Shown: positions 16,007 to 25,925, numbered from the stretch's first letter. The stretch: 64,000 nt of DNA from an uncultured Prevotella sp. (GCA_947164965.1 CAMUYR010000003.1:62001-126000), one strand, 5' to 3'. Program-made: numbers and translations. Notes: generated by a model not told the origin, from the sequence alone.

Positions 16007-17029
16007 TTACTGATTATTAGTGTCATCTTTGTTCAAGTCGACATCATCATTCAGATTCTTCAACCGCTTAATGGCCTTATCGAAGTCACTCTCCAGTAGT
16101 CGCATCTCGCGTTCACGATAGATTTCGAACTCCCGTTCTGCCTTTTCAATGGCCTCTTGGTGTGATACGGTACCGCTCCCTTCAAGGATATTCTTCCTTA
16201 GTCGCAATATCTGATCATCTAAGGCTGCAATCCAATCAGCCATTGTCATCGGATTCTGCTCCAATGCCTGAAATTCTGCGTAGTCGAGGAATTGGGAGGT
16301 CAACAAGTTCAGCCGCTGCAATTCCAATTCCGTCAGGTAGTTCTTGGCTATCTTCACGTCATCGCGCGTTACGTAGTTTCCCTTAAAGTTCGTCATTCCT
16401 ACGAAGGGTTTCTCGTTGTCCACACGTTCATAGATCAACTCCGCAGCGGTATGTTCATGCACGGCATAATGCATCTTGTTCTGAACGGTGGCGAAGAACA
16501 GCTTGGTCATCTTGGCACGTGGATCATAGTCTGTCGATGTTGCATAGATGTCCGTCACCTGCTGATAGAAGTTCCGCTCACTGCTACGGATGTCACGAAT
16601 GCGTTGCAGCAATTCACGGAAGTAGCGATTACCTCCCTGTTTCAGTCGCTCATCGTCCATCGTAAACCCCTTTTGGATGTATTCATGCAGTCGCTGTGTA
16701 GCCCATCTGCGGAATCTCACTGCTATGGGCGACTGCACACGATAGCCCAGAGCGATTATTACGTCTAGATTGTAATGGTCAATGTTTCGACGCACTTGGC
16801 GTTTACCCTCCTGGCGAACTAATAAGAATTTCTTATAAGTTCCCTCTTTGTCGAGTTCATTGTCCTCATAAATATTGGAGATATGCATTGAAACATTCTC
16901 CTGAGTCGTCTGGTATATCGTTGCCAGTTGTTCCTGTGTCAACCACACATCCTCATCTGCAAAGCGAGTGTTAACACTCACCCTGCCTTCCTCATCCTTA
17001 TACAGTATTAGTTTATTCTCTTTGTCCAT
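16007..17029 (-). CDS. RhuM family protein (Virulence_RhuM, PF13310)
   Basis: Cytoplasmic protein of 340 residues, the usual length. The conserved RhuM N-terminus is clear: VWLTQEQLATIYQTTQENVS, then IYEDNELDKEGTYKKF, and HYNLDVIIALGYRVQSPIAVRFRRWA. The C-terminal half is helical and charged, with a weak coiled coil near the end. RhuM proteins were first named in a Salmonella pathogenicity island, and many occur in mobile or defence-rich DNA; their activity is not known. This copy has no Fic domain, unlike the related gene at 45.4 kb. It stands alone, 64 bases downstream of the last gene of the seven-gene cassette on the same strand. Confidence 0.85.
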   Translation of the reverse strand: MDKENKLILYKDEEGRVSVNTRFADEDVWLTQEQLATIYQTTQENVSMHISNIYEDNELDKEGTYKKFLLVRQEGKRQVRRNIDHYNLDVIIALGYRVQSPIAVRFRRWATQRLHEYIQKGFTMDDERLKQGGNRYFRELLQRIRDIRSSERNFYQQVTDIYATSTDYDPRAKMTKLFFATVQNKMHYAVHEHTAAELIYERVDNEKPFVGMTNFKGNYVTRDDVKIAKNYLTELELQRLNLLTSQFLDYAEFQALEQNPMTMADWIAALDDQILRLRKNILEGSGTVSHQEAIEKAEREFEIYREREMRLLESDFDKAIKRLKNLNDDVDLNKDDTNNQ

Positions 17030-17093
17030 ATCGTTATAACGTTTTTATTCGTAGCAATATTATTACATCAAACCTTTTCCCTGTTTCTTGTAA

Positions 17094-18161
17094 TTAAAAC
17101 GGAACTTTTGCAGGAGGTTTCAATAGATTCTTTGCTAATTCAAGGAAAGAAGTTATCGTCTTCTTTTCATCTATGGCCATTTTTTCTATAACAGATAAAA
17201 AAGAGTGTTCGCCAAATATTTTTTCTGGATACCATCCCTCAATGACAAAACGACCTACCAAATAATCTCTGTCATAGCACCTTACTTCTACAGATGTTTT
17301 GGGGTCTATCAAGTGGATGAACTTCTCTATCAGCATACAGCCCAGCACCAGATTCCTCTGATACTCTTCATCGATAATCTCGTAGAGCTTATCATGTAGA
17401 GGGGTATTATCAAAGTCAGCATGAAGATTATAGTCATCTGGCGCTACAGCAAAAACGACTTCATCTCCTAATCCGATATATTGTGGTACTACTTTACATA
17501 AGTCACTCAAGATATAATGTATAGCACAAAGCCTTTTACCATTATCATCCCAAAAATGGTGAGAACTTTTTATACTAATCACGTCATCATACCATATCAG
17601 TCCACGTTCTAGATCTTCATCGGTAAAAAGTATTTCATCTTTTTCAAATCTCTTGAAATACGGATCTTGATAACGAAGTGAAGCAGCTTCCTGTTTCCAC
17701 TTCTCCCATCTTAGATTTTCTTGAATCTTGCTGAACAAGTTCCCTTCAATTTCTTCGTCGATATCACTTATATACCGTCCAATTAATTCATCTCTGACTA
17801 GATCAATAGTTTGTCGGAATGTATTTAGGAAATCCATCGAGCGTTTTTTACCATTCTTGCCAATATAGTCCTTGGGACTACTATGCATAATCTCTACCAG
17901 TTTGTTAGTTGGTACGGCATTAATGATAGCAGATTTCAATTTGTTTTGCATTTCGTTTATCTTAATTGCCTCACTATTTTCTTCTGGATATAAAGGGGCT
18001 ATTGTTCCTAACACCTGTATTTCCTTTTCAAATAGCAAGTCGCAGAGGTCCTGATCAGACAAACATCCTAAATGTTTAATGGCTTCTCCAACCATTTCAT
18101 CATTCCATGCATTGACATCCGTCTTTCGACTTTGCGTCAAAATATAATCATAATTCTCCAT
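17094..18161 (-). CDS. Unknown protein, last gene of the seven-gene cassette
   Basis: Soluble protein of 355 residues, not recognised. It is acidic and helical in the first half (from MENYDYILTQSRKTDVNAWN), with mixed structure later; RCYDRDYLVGRFVIEGWYPE and the preceding LGCMLIEKFIHL look conserved. No catalytic motif stands out. I place the start at ATG 18159-18161 because the 42-codon ORF upstream ends 13 bases inside it, the usual sign of coupled translation; the longer reading starts at TTG and has no ribosome site. As part of a six-to-seven-gene co-transcribed set with a helicase, methyltransferase and nuclease-like protein, it is probably a component of that system. Confidence 0.6.
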   Translation of the reverse strand: MENYDYILTQSRKTDVNAWNDEMVGEAIKHLGCLSDQDLCDLLFEKEIQVLGTIAPLYPEENSEAIKINEMQNKLKSAIINAVPTNKLVEIMHSSPKDYIGKNGKKRSMDFLNTFRQTIDLVRDELIGRYISDIDEEIEGNLFSKIQENLRWEKWKQEAASLRYQDPYFKRFEKDEILFTDEDLERGLIWYDDVISIKSSHHFWDDNGKRLCAIHYILSDLCKVVPQYIGLGDEVVFAVAPDDYNLHADFDNTPLHDKLYEIIDEEYQRNLVLGCMLIEKFIHLIDPKTSVEVRCYDRDYLVGRFVIEGWYPEKIFGEHSFLSVIEKMAIDEKKTITSFLELAKNLLKPPAKVPF

Positions 18162-18276
18162 CGTTCCATACATGTTCAGGGTAAGGTAATCTTGCGTATT
18201 TATAAGGGGCATCTTTAACGCCAATACAGCCATACATGTCGTCAACAGAAAAAAGTTCTAATTGCTTTCTCGTCAT
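18148..18276 (-). CDS. Small 42-residue ORF overlapping the next gene
   Basis: Reads MTRKQLELFSVDDMYGCIGV and ends YPEHVWNDGEL. It starts 5 bases after the DUF1848 stop and overlaps the start of the 355-residue gene by 14 bases. The amino-acid use is natural and the spacing fits the rest of the cassette, so I consider it real. It may serve mainly as a translational coupler, or be a small subunit. Alternatively an old frameshift has split one longer gene, since the two frames overlap for about 130 bases. Confidence 0.5.
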   Translation of the reverse strand: MTRKQLELFSVDDMYGCIGVKDAPYKYARLPYPEHVWNDGEL

Positions 18277-18281
18277 ATTAA

Positions 18282-19328
18282 TTATCCAATAATACTCTCA
18301 CTCTCATCATTATGCTTGTCCTTATTCCTTAGCACAGCCTCCTTACTTGTATTGGCATAACAATACACACAGAAATGACGACAGGTGTTATACATTCCTA
18401 TATCCTTGCTGACCATACAGCCACAAATCTTTCGTTGTCCCGTATCTTTTACGTTCTTAGGCTTTTGTGGAATAGGGGGAATCTCACCAAACATATCCCT
18501 TTCAGGCCATTTCAAGGTATGAAGATAGTACACCAATTCCTTGTCATCTGAAAATATGCGTTTCATCAATTCGCCATCAATGCAGCGATTATGCTCAATG
18601 CCATACGCTTCCAAATCAATATCCTCAGCACATGTAGCCATTTCGACGGTCCATCCGTCTTTATACCATACTTCTCGAATCTTCTTTAAGCCTTCTACTA
18701 TTTCAATCCGCTGTGCAAAATTGGCCTCAGCATTTTCAACATCCTCCTTGGTAAAAAGCATAGTCTCCTTTACAAGGTTATTCTGAACTTTACGATATGC
18801 CTTTACATCCACAAAGCTAAACACTAACTTGTCAGTATATCCTTTCAGTTTATTACCCACATTCCATATCCTTGTAAGTAACTCTCTCGGTCCTATGTTT
18901 GGTGTAATAATGAGAGGGTCAAATCGCCAAATCACTTTTTCTTTACCAATAAAATTCGATAAAGTTTTGAATGTTTCCACTCGTTCTTCCACAGAAGGAA
19001 CAATCGGTTCAAATCCCTCTTTTACATAGTCGTTCAACGTTACCTGAAAGTAATAATGTATTCCTCTCTTATCAAGTTCTGGCAGATAAGGAATGATTGG
19101 AGCTGGGTTCTTAGTCCAAAACACAATAACCTTACAGTTCTTGAACGACACATACATCGGCTGCTGGTTGAAGGGATTGTACCATACACAATAGCCTTTA
19201 GCCAAGCGGTTGAAAAACCACTTGGCATAAAAGGCCGGTATATCTGTAGAGCGACTGGCAGAGATAATGACTGGAGCAATTGCCTCTACACGTATTCCTT
19301 GGTCTGATATTATTATTTCCTTATCCAT
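18282..19328 (-). CDS. DUF1848 protein with C-terminal radical-SAM-like cysteine motif
   Basis: Protein of 348 residues matching DUF1848: ISASRSTDIPAFYAKWFFNR, VFWTKNPAPIIPYL, EKVIWRFDPLIITPNIG, KLVFSFVDVKAYRKV, and CAEDIDLEAYGIEHNRCIDG. Near the end it has CGCMVSKDIGMYNTC followed by RHFCVYCYAN. The last three cysteines have the CxxxCxxC spacing that binds the iron-sulfur cluster in radical SAM enzymes, although here at the C-terminus rather than the N-terminus. The reaction is unknown. The start overlaps the preceding stop by 8 bases. Its presence next to a helicase and nuclease suggests nucleic-acid repair or modification (inference). Confidence 0.75.
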   Translation of the reverse strand: MDKEIIISDQGIRVEAIAPVIISASRSTDIPAFYAKWFFNRLAKGYCVWYNPFNQQPMYVSFKNCKVIVFWTKNPAPIIPYLPELDKRGIHYYFQVTLNDYVKEGFEPIVPSVEERVETFKTLSNFIGKEKVIWRFDPLIITPNIGPRELLTRIWNVGNKLKGYTDKLVFSFVDVKAYRKVQNNLVKETMLFTKEDVENAEANFAQRIEIVEGLKKIREVWYKDGWTVEMATCAEDIDLEAYGIEHNRCIDGELMKRIFSDDKELVYYLHTLKWPERDMFGEIPPIPQKPKNVKDTGQRKICGCMVSKDIGMYNTCRHFCVYCYANTSKEAVLRNKDKHNDESESIIG

Positions 19329-20850
19329 TGCTAAACATATCTGGTTGTTTTAATTTCTCGTTAAAATACTTCCATCTATTTGAGTTTTTACCCCATTTAG
19401 GTTGCTTACTTAGTTTATTTAAGAAAGAGCTTGAGTCAATTGCAGGTAATGACTTTGTAAGCCCTTCCTCCAAATTCTTCTCTTTCTTAAATTTTGAAGG
19501 CATACTATTCCATATTTCCCAAATTATTTCCTGCATAGACTTTTGGGGCTTTGGTTGTTCTGTGATAATACGTTGAATAGGTCTGCCATGAATCTGTTTA
19601 TATATTGAATCGTAAAAATCACCTATATATTTACGCTCTTGATCAAATAGATAATCTGTAAATGTTCGTGGCATATCGGCAAATCCTACAAATGTTCCCC
19701 ACAGAGCAAAGGCAAGACGATAGTCGTATATACCCTTCTTTTGCATAAACAGAAGCATTTCTTCCCAATCATCACCATTGACTAGAAAAGCCGCTAATGA
19801 CGATAGTAAGCCGTTATCCCATTTCTGATGAAACGCCTCACCTGCGAGATGGTGCCGCAGGTCGTTAAGGAAAGCTCTAATTTCCGAAGTTTCCCAGTCA
19901 TCTTCCCATACTTTAATAGCTTCGTCTGTCAATTCGTCAGCTAAAGTAGATTTTATGGAGTTTATATGTTTCCCCCAGTTGTTTTTTAAAAGTACTATGT
20001 TTATCCAATTTAATAAAAGCTTTTGTTCTCTTACCTGATTGACATACTTGTTTGATATTCGTGCAGCCCTTTCTTTTTCGATTTCTATTTCATTTGAAGC
20101 AATTGACAACGCATGATGAGATTTGTCAATCGTGCTTTCAACCTTGCCAATTTCATTAGCAATACATTCTTTTACTATTTTTATACATTCTAACACCTCC
20201 TTCTTTTGTGTCTTGCCTAAGAATGAGGATAAATCAGATGCCAATGCATCGTATGCATTCTTCAGAGAGCAAAGGCATCCGACATTATAAGGAGTTGTTG
20301 TTAAAAATGCGCCTATATAATATCCATACAGAAGACCTTGCAATTTATTCTTTTTATATTCTATGCTTAATGCTTTTTCATTTATTGCATATTCAATTTG
20401 GTTTACATCCCAATGGAATTTCTTGATAGGAAGAGAATCTTCGACCTTCATTCTTTTCTCCTTATATAGAATTGTCATTTTTGTAGTAATCCCAATATTT
20501 GATAATGAAAGTGCGGATATTTTATCTTCTTGACAGAAAAATATGAACTCAGTATTCCAATCAAAATAGATAGTGTGGTCACATGCAACCACCTCGTCAC
20601 TTACAAAGATAAACTCTTCAGAAGAATCTACAGCAATAAGTACGGGGCGATCCTCTAACTCGCTAGCTGGACGTATGAACTTGAATGGATACTTATATAA
20701 GAGTAAAACATTGGGAATACAATTCTCTTCAACATTATACCAATGGGGATTTCCAAAGCCCCGCTTATAATAGAAAGATTCTGGCGAGATAGAATCCGAT
20801 GAAAGAATGTTCCCTATATTCAGTATAGTTGTTGGAATATAATATCTCAT
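19321..20850 (-). CDS. Unknown 509-residue protein of the cassette
   Basis: Not recognised. The N-terminal 130 residues look like beta-rich structure (MRYYIPTTILNIGNIL, then YYKRGFGNPHWYNVEENCIP). The middle (about 190-330) is helical with coiled-coil character around EIEIEKERAARISNKYVNQV. The C-terminal third is helical, with LAFALWGTFVGFADMPRTF and a Lys/Gln-rich tail. No catalytic motif is evident, so a scaffold or sensor role is possible. It starts 2 bases after the helicase stop and overlaps the DUF1848 start by 8 bases. Confidence 0.65.
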   Translation of the reverse strand: MRYYIPTTILNIGNILSSDSISPESFYYKRGFGNPHWYNVEENCIPNVLLLYKYPFKFIRPASELEDRPVLIAVDSSEEFIFVSDEVVACDHTIYFDWNTEFIFFCQEDKISALSLSNIGITTKMTILYKEKRMKVEDSLPIKKFHWDVNQIEYAINEKALSIEYKKNKLQGLLYGYYIGAFLTTTPYNVGCLCSLKNAYDALASDLSSFLGKTQKKEVLECIKIVKECIANEIGKVESTIDKSHHALSIASNEIEIEKERAARISNKYVNQVREQKLLLNWINIVLLKNNWGKHINSIKSTLADELTDEAIKVWEDDWETSEIRAFLNDLRHHLAGEAFHQKWDNGLLSSLAAFLVNGDDWEEMLLFMQKKGIYDYRLAFALWGTFVGFADMPRTFTDYLFDQERKYIGDFYDSIYKQIHGRPIQRIITEQPKPQKSMQEIIWEIWNSMPSKFKKEKNLEEGLTKSLPAIDSSSFLNKLSKQPKWGKNSNRWKYFNEKLKQPDMFSNG

Positions 20851-20852
20851 AA

Positions 20853-22007
20853 TTATTTATCTTTAACGATGTCTGTCATTGTTGTTCTGTATAATTCCAT
20901 AGGAATTGATGAGAGAGGATAAGGCAAATAGCCCTGATGAAGAATGAAAAGATCTCTGTATGTACGCGTCATTGCAACATATAATGGCGTCCGCATTTCA
21001 CCAGCAAATTGTGGGTTTTGATTTATCCAAGGTAAGAAGACAGTTTGAAACTGCAATCCCTTGGAACTATGGTAAGTTAATACCTTTACATTATTTGTAG
21101 AGAAATCAAGAGTATCGACACTCCTATATTGTTCATCAGGAATACCACTAATCTTCTTCCCATTTTTTGCAGCCTCTTTAAATGGATCAGGAACATCATA
21201 TTTCATTTCACAATTAACTCCAAATTCTTTGAGTTTTGTACAGACTTTAATTACATCCAATTTATATGGAACCAGAATTGCCGTTTCTGAGTTTATGTGT
21301 TCCTTACAATAATCGGCAATTATCTTAATTTGATTATCATAATTATCTTCCTTTATTATTCTCGGTATGGTTGTTTCTTTGCTTTTATATTTTCCTTCTT
21401 CAAAAGACTCGAGATTTATACCAACATATTGCGCTACTTTGGCTATGCCTATAGGCAATCGATAGTTGTAATATAAAGTATAATCTTTCGGATTCATTGA
21501 AACAGGAATAGAATTTAAGACTTGTTCCATAGTTATCTTGCCTTTTTGATACACAGACTGAGCCATATCGCCAAAAAAGCAACAGTACTTATCTGTGGAC
21601 TTAATAAAAAGTTGAATATCTTCCATAGAAAAATCTTGTATTTCATCAACCACAAAATAATCTGCATGGGGACAATATAATTCTTTTTCAAAACAACTAT
21701 TTCCATTACTATCCCATTTCTCAACACTTCTCCATTTCCATGGATCATGATGTGTTAAGTTACAATTAAAGTTCAATGTCCTTATACCCTCTCTTATATA
21801 CTCTTCTAAAGCCTTGGTATAAACAACTATTCTACGTTCACCAAGTCCTTTTTCTTCTATACGTTTGGCTATAGTTACTGCGATAAGTGATTTCCCACTT
21901 CCAGCACTCCCCGAGACAACAATAGATTTGTTCTCAAGAGTAGCATATAAAACTTCTCTCTCAATCTTATCCATTAAGCCTTCGTCAACAAACCATTCTT
22001 TTCTCAT
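20853..22007 (-). CDS. Compact superfamily 1 helicase/ATPase
   Basis: P-loop ATPase of 384 residues with SF1 (UvrD/DUF2075-like) motifs in order: Walker A VVSGSAGSGKSLIAVTIAKR (about 31-50), motif II VVDEIQDFS, motif III CFFGDMAQSVYQKG, motif IV/V LTYHSSKGLQFQTVFLPW, and motif VI YVAMTRTYRDLFILHQG. It is much shorter than UvrD and lacks large accessory domains, so it may act with a partner. It would translocate on or unwind DNA or RNA. The ATG overlaps the methyltransferase stop as ATGA. Together with a CoiA-like nuclease domain upstream it gives the cassette a restriction-like composition. Confidence 0.8.
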   Translation of the reverse strand: MRKEWFVDEGLMDKIEREVLYATLENKSIVVSGSAGSGKSLIAVTIAKRIEEKGLGERRIVVYTKALEEYIREGIRTLNFNCNLTHHDPWKWRSVEKWDSNGNSCFEKELYCPHADYFVVDEIQDFSMEDIQLFIKSTDKYCCFFGDMAQSVYQKGKITMEQVLNSIPVSMNPKDYTLYYNYRLPIGIAKVAQYVGINLESFEEGKYKSKETTIPRIIKEDNYDNQIKIIADYCKEHINSETAILVPYKLDVIKVCTKLKEFGVNCEMKYDVPDPFKEAAKNGKKISGIPDEQYRSVDTLDFSTNNVKVLTYHSSKGLQFQTVFLPWINQNPQFAGEMRTPLYVAMTRTYRDLFILHQGYLPYPLSSIPMELYRTTMTDIVKDK

Positions 22008-22900
22008 ATTTTAGAATTTGATTTTTTTAAACACCAAAGTGGATTTGGACAGGCTGAATCTAAACAAGTGTCCTTAATAATCCATTTTTTCTTCATCTCA
22101 TTTTTTTCTATGATTCTCCATGCTATTTTACTACTATCGTTTTGGCGTTTCTGGTGCGAGACTGTGAAGATTTGATTGTACCCTTCGTTTTTAAGTAATA
22201 CATGACTGGGGCTCTGTGCAATACCCTCGTCCATCATCTTTGGTAGCCACTCTTGCGATACGTTATTATATGTAGATACGTCTGCCAATACCATAATACC
22301 ATCATCTTTGATTCGAGAAAGGAATGTTTTAGTAATGTGAGCATAAGCGTTCTGCTGTTCAAATCGTTCTTTTGTTACAAATTCGCATATTGCCTTGAAA
22401 GACATGAATATATCATAGTTACCCGACAATACAGAGTTCATTACATGCAAATCATAGAAGTCATCAATAGTCAGTGGCACTATTCTATAAGTAAGAAATA
22501 TCCGTGTTTTTGTCGTATATTCAGCAATTACATTTTCAAATAACCTCAATGAGTGGTGATTGCCATCCATTGCGACAACGTGAACGATATTGATTTGCGG
22601 CAAGGACTCTGAAATTGCATCCAACAGTCCGATAATTTCACCGCCGGTTCCACATCCAAAATCAAAAACAGATAATTCGTCTTTACCTGCAAACCTAACA
22701 GGATATAACCTAAAAAACTCTGAGAAGATACAATATGACTCTACATAGCTGCGTGGAAAGTATGTACCTAAGTAATTGAGCACATCGTTCTTGTCCCAAT
22801 CAATAACAGTCATATCAGAGTTTGAGCGGCAATACTTTGCCCCAAGATCCTCAAAAATCAGATGGTCTAACCACTGTGGTATAGTTACGCTGTTCTGCAT
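22004..22900 (-). CDS. Class I SAM-dependent methyltransferase of the cassette
   Basis: 298 residues. Motif I is SVFDFGCGTGGEIIGLLDAI and an acidic strand end (VVAMDGNHHSL) follows; the region DGIMVLADVSTYNNVSQEW fits the later strands of a Rossmann methyltransferase. No DPPY/NPPY-type motif is seen, so DNA adenine or cytosine-N4 methylation is unlikely. The tail carries three cysteines (DTCLDSACPNPLWCLKK) that might bind metal. The target is unknown. ATG 22898-22900 is preferred to the upstream TTG because GGAAAA precedes it. It follows the DUF6035-like gene by 25 bases. Confidence 0.7.
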   Translation of the reverse strand: MQNSVTIPQWLDHLIFEDLGAKYCRSNSDMTVIDWDKNDVLNYLGTYFPRSYVESYCIFSEFFRLYPVRFAGKDELSVFDFGCGTGGEIIGLLDAISESLPQINIVHVVAMDGNHHSLRLFENVIAEYTTKTRIFLTYRIVPLTIDDFYDLHVMNSVLSGNYDIFMSFKAICEFVTKERFEQQNAYAHITKTFLSRIKDDGIMVLADVSTYNNVSQEWLPKMMDEGIAQSPSHVLLKNEGYNQIFTVSHQKRQNDSSKIAWRIIEKNEMKKKWIIKDTCLDSACPNPLWCLKKSNSKI

Positions 22901-22925
22901 ATTTTCCAGCAATTAAGTTCCTTGA

Positions 22926-25925
22926 TCATATTGTTATATCTACATTGGATGCCATTGGCAAGTATACAGAAAGAATCTTCCATACATGTTTGTTATAGGA
23001 GCGATCAAATCCCATCTTCTCCACCTTTACCATTTGGCCTTTATTGAATTTTTCCATTGAGTATTCGCCCCACATGGAACGATGTAAGTAGACGGTTTGG
23101 CCATCCATAGATTTTATGATAAGTGAATTTTGATCAACATGAACAACGCTACCTTCAATAATACTACCAATCGAAATTTCTGAATCTTTAACTTCTATTT
23201 GCTGTTTGGCTGCTACAGTTTTGACGGGAGTTGCACTAAGGTATAGCAAATTCTTATCCTCATTGGCATGAGAAAAATACATCTGTGTCAACTCCATTGG
23301 TTTTAATCCATTCTTTACAGCCTTCTGTTGCTGTCGGAGATTCATAAATGCTTCTCTGTTCCCAACCTTGAATATGAGCATCTTTCTTTCATTTCGAGAA
23401 ACGTATTTCACTCGGACAGGACAATCTGCATTAATATTGACGTTTAGTTGTGAAAAACGGATACCATTCAACCCAATAATACCATTGTTGAATGAACCCA
23501 GATCGTTATATTCGCAAGGAACCAAGATAGTACCATCGTTGTTTTCCAGTCCCCACTGCCCCAACTTGTTAATTTTAGAAATACTATCAGAAATTCTTTC
23601 CGTATTTGACTTTATAGTTTGGCACTCTGAATCGATACGCCCCTCTCGACCATCCTTTGATATGGTAGCCATACCTTCATTATCGAGTTCGCTAATGTAG
23701 TCATATCCAGAAATTATGATGTGGCCATTTTGATTCAAAATACAATATTGACCATCTTGAACAGCTATGAACTTATCTGAAGACCATACGTCAATTTTAG
23801 AAAATACTGGCTGAGTTATTCTCTTTACATTATTGTCCATAATGCCCCATAACCAGTCTCCATCATTCTCTTTAACGTACTTTTTGAAATTGTCTCCCAA
23901 CTTTTCAATACGTTTGATGTCTGTGTCTATCAGTTCATAGTTGGAAGCAAACACTTCTATTGTACCATTTCTTTTTCCCTCATACCAACCTCTATGTGCC
24001 TTTATTTCATCATAGATAAATGGCAAGCGTATTAATCCGTCGTATGTAATCAATCCATATTGCCCTAATCGTTGTGCAATTATGTATTTCTTTGTGGGCT
24101 TAACTTCCCCATCTATCTCGTTGTTCTCTATTATCTCTTGAATCTTTTCTTCTGTTTTTAGCTGTTCTGTTTGTTCATGAATTAATTCTTCTTCCCATAG
24201 TTTATCCAACTCAGCCAATATCTCTTTGTTTTCCTCCTCGATACTAACTACTTTTATTTTATACTCAGGATGTGATGCATAATATGCCTGCTCAGCATCT
24301 ACATAGTATGGCTTATATGTATTATCGAATGTAAGGTCGGAAAGTCGGATGTATTTACCACCCAATTTGTCAGATGTGTTCCCGTTAGGATATTGCCAAC
24401 TTCCATCAGGAGTTATCCAGTTACATTTCAAAACCAATTCTCCCAATTCTTCGCTTTTCCTTTGAGCATCAAGGTCGAAGATAAAAAGATTCATTCGATT
24501 ATTATAGTAGATATCCTTGACCATCATATTAGTCAAGTCTACATGTTCTCCTTGTTCATCAAAGTTAGAAACCCAGATAATATGCTTTTTGTTTAACCTA
24601 TAGAACAAGTCACGTTCTGCAATGACACTTACAAAAGTGGTACTTAGCTGCAGTTCGAAGACAACTTCTTGGCCACGATAATTTGCAATGACATCAGGAC
24701 GTCTCCACCTTAGAATTGGGTGATTACCTTTTACGGTATTTTCTGTCCTGACATCGGTAACTCCATTCGTCAATTCCAAATATTTCGCTATTTCCGTTTT
24801 TAGAAACTTATGACGTTCACCCTCATTGCATCTGGCATATTTTTCTCGATTTATCTCACGCCTTGTCCTTCCTGTTGTAGTCTTATAGTCACAATCATCG
24901 CTATCTCTCAAATGCGAAAAGAAACGGGCCACACCTCTTTCTGTCTTTCTTCCTGAAATTTTAACCATTTGGCCACAGTATTTACATACATACATAGGCC
25001 TTTGTAGATAAATGGCTTTCTCCAATTCCGTTCTCTTCTTAAAGATAATGCCTTCTGGCTGTGAAAAGAATTGCTTAGCATAGATTTCCATGTCGCTTTC
25101 TAAGTCAATTACAGTGTCAATAGTCCGTTTTGTCGAATCTTTTGATGTCTCGGAATCATTGCTTGTGATAGGATTCTCTATTATTATCGTAGAATCAGTA
25201 GTCGCCGAAATAGGTGGCAATTCGTCTACATTATCATTTTCCACAGGCTCATTAGGAATAATATCTGTGCCAGGTGATTGCTGCTCCTTCTTTATTTTCG
25301 CTATTTCTATAGACTGTGCTTCTATCGTCTCTTCTTGCTCTCTATTTACTTTTTTCAGATTATCAATAGTGGATTCTTGCTTACTAATTCTCGCATTCTG
25401 CTTCTTGTTTTCCTCTTTTGCTTGTTCATAAAGTTCTTGGAGTCTAGAATATTGACGTTTCAAGTTCTCTATTTCATCAAGGGCTTCGTCATCATCAGCA
25501 CTTTCTAGTGGTGTAGGTGATGTCTGTGACTGTTTCTTCAGAGACTCTATTTCATTTTTCGCTTTATCCAGTGATGTTTTTAAACCTTCATTATCCTGTT
25601 GGGCTTTGTCTAACGTTCCTTTTAATTGACTAATGTTGCTATTATAATCCTCTTCAACCTTCTTAAACTTGTCTTTTTGCTCTGCAATCTGGCTCTTCAA
25701 AAGGACAATTTGGTTATTAAGCTCTTGGTTTTTATTTTGAATGGCGGTATTGTCATCTTCCATGCGCATGACTTTCTCTGACAAGGATTCTTTATCCTTT
25801 TTCAGGGAATTATTTCTAGAGACATGCCTGCCATTCTCTTCTCTTAGACCTTTGTTGTCGCTTAGAAGAGAATCAACGTCTATGCCGTAGACTTTCTTAA
25901 ACAACCAAATTGCAATTCCTTTCAT
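22926..25925 (-). CDS. DUF6035/CoiA-like nuclease domain, coiled coil, WG repeats and OB fold
   Basis: Large protein, 999 residues, first gene of the cassette. A short hydrophobic start (MKGIAIWLFKKVYG) is followed by a long coiled coil (about 20-220). Next comes a zinc-ribbon CxxC (VCKYCGQMVKISGRKTERG) with a later HLRDSDDCDY, then a CoiA/PD-(D/E)xK-like core: GERHKFLK, RWRRPDVIANYRGQ, VVFELQLSTTF. A second coiled stretch leads into WG-type repeats (QRLGQYGLITYDG, INKLGQWGLENNDG) and a C-terminal S1/cold-shock-like OB fold (GSVVHVDQNSLIIKSMDGQT). The likely role is DNA or RNA binding and cleavage. ATG 25923-25925 is preferred to an upstream TTG. A leader of about 310 bases precedes it. Confidence 0.7.
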   Translation of the reverse strand: MKGIAIWLFKKVYGIDVDSLLSDNKGLREENGRHVSRNNSLKKDKESLSEKVMRMEDDNTAIQNKNQELNNQIVLLKSQIAEQKDKFKKVEEDYNSNISQLKGTLDKAQQDNEGLKTSLDKAKNEIESLKKQSQTSPTPLESADDDEALDEIENLKRQYSRLQELYEQAKEENKKQNARISKQESTIDNLKKVNREQEETIEAQSIEIAKIKKEQQSPGTDIIPNEPVENDNVDELPPISATTDSTIIIENPITSNDSETSKDSTKRTIDTVIDLESDMEIYAKQFFSQPEGIIFKKRTELEKAIYLQRPMYVCKYCGQMVKISGRKTERGVARFFSHLRDSDDCDYKTTTGRTRREINREKYARCNEGERHKFLKTEIAKYLELTNGVTDVRTENTVKGNHPILRWRRPDVIANYRGQEVVFELQLSTTFVSVIAERDLFYRLNKKHIIWVSNFDEQGEHVDLTNMMVKDIYYNNRMNLFIFDLDAQRKSEELGELVLKCNWITPDGSWQYPNGNTSDKLGGKYIRLSDLTFDNTYKPYYVDAEQAYYASHPEYKIKVVSIEEENKEILAELDKLWEEELIHEQTEQLKTEEKIQEIIENNEIDGEVKPTKKYIIAQRLGQYGLITYDGLIRLPFIYDEIKAHRGWYEGKRNGTIEVFASNYELIDTDIKRIEKLGDNFKKYVKENDGDWLWGIMDNNVKRITQPVFSKIDVWSSDKFIAVQDGQYCILNQNGHIIISGYDYISELDNEGMATISKDGREGRIDSECQTIKSNTERISDSISKINKLGQWGLENNDGTILVPCEYNDLGSFNNGIIGLNGIRFSQLNVNINADCPVRVKYVSRNERKMLIFKVGNREAFMNLRQQQKAVKNGLKPMELTQMYFSHANEDKNLLYLSATPVKTVAAKQQIEVKDSEISIGSIIEGSVVHVDQNSLIIKSMDGQTVYLHRSMWGEYSMEKFNKGQMVKVEKMGFDRSYNKHVWKILSVYLPMASNVDITI

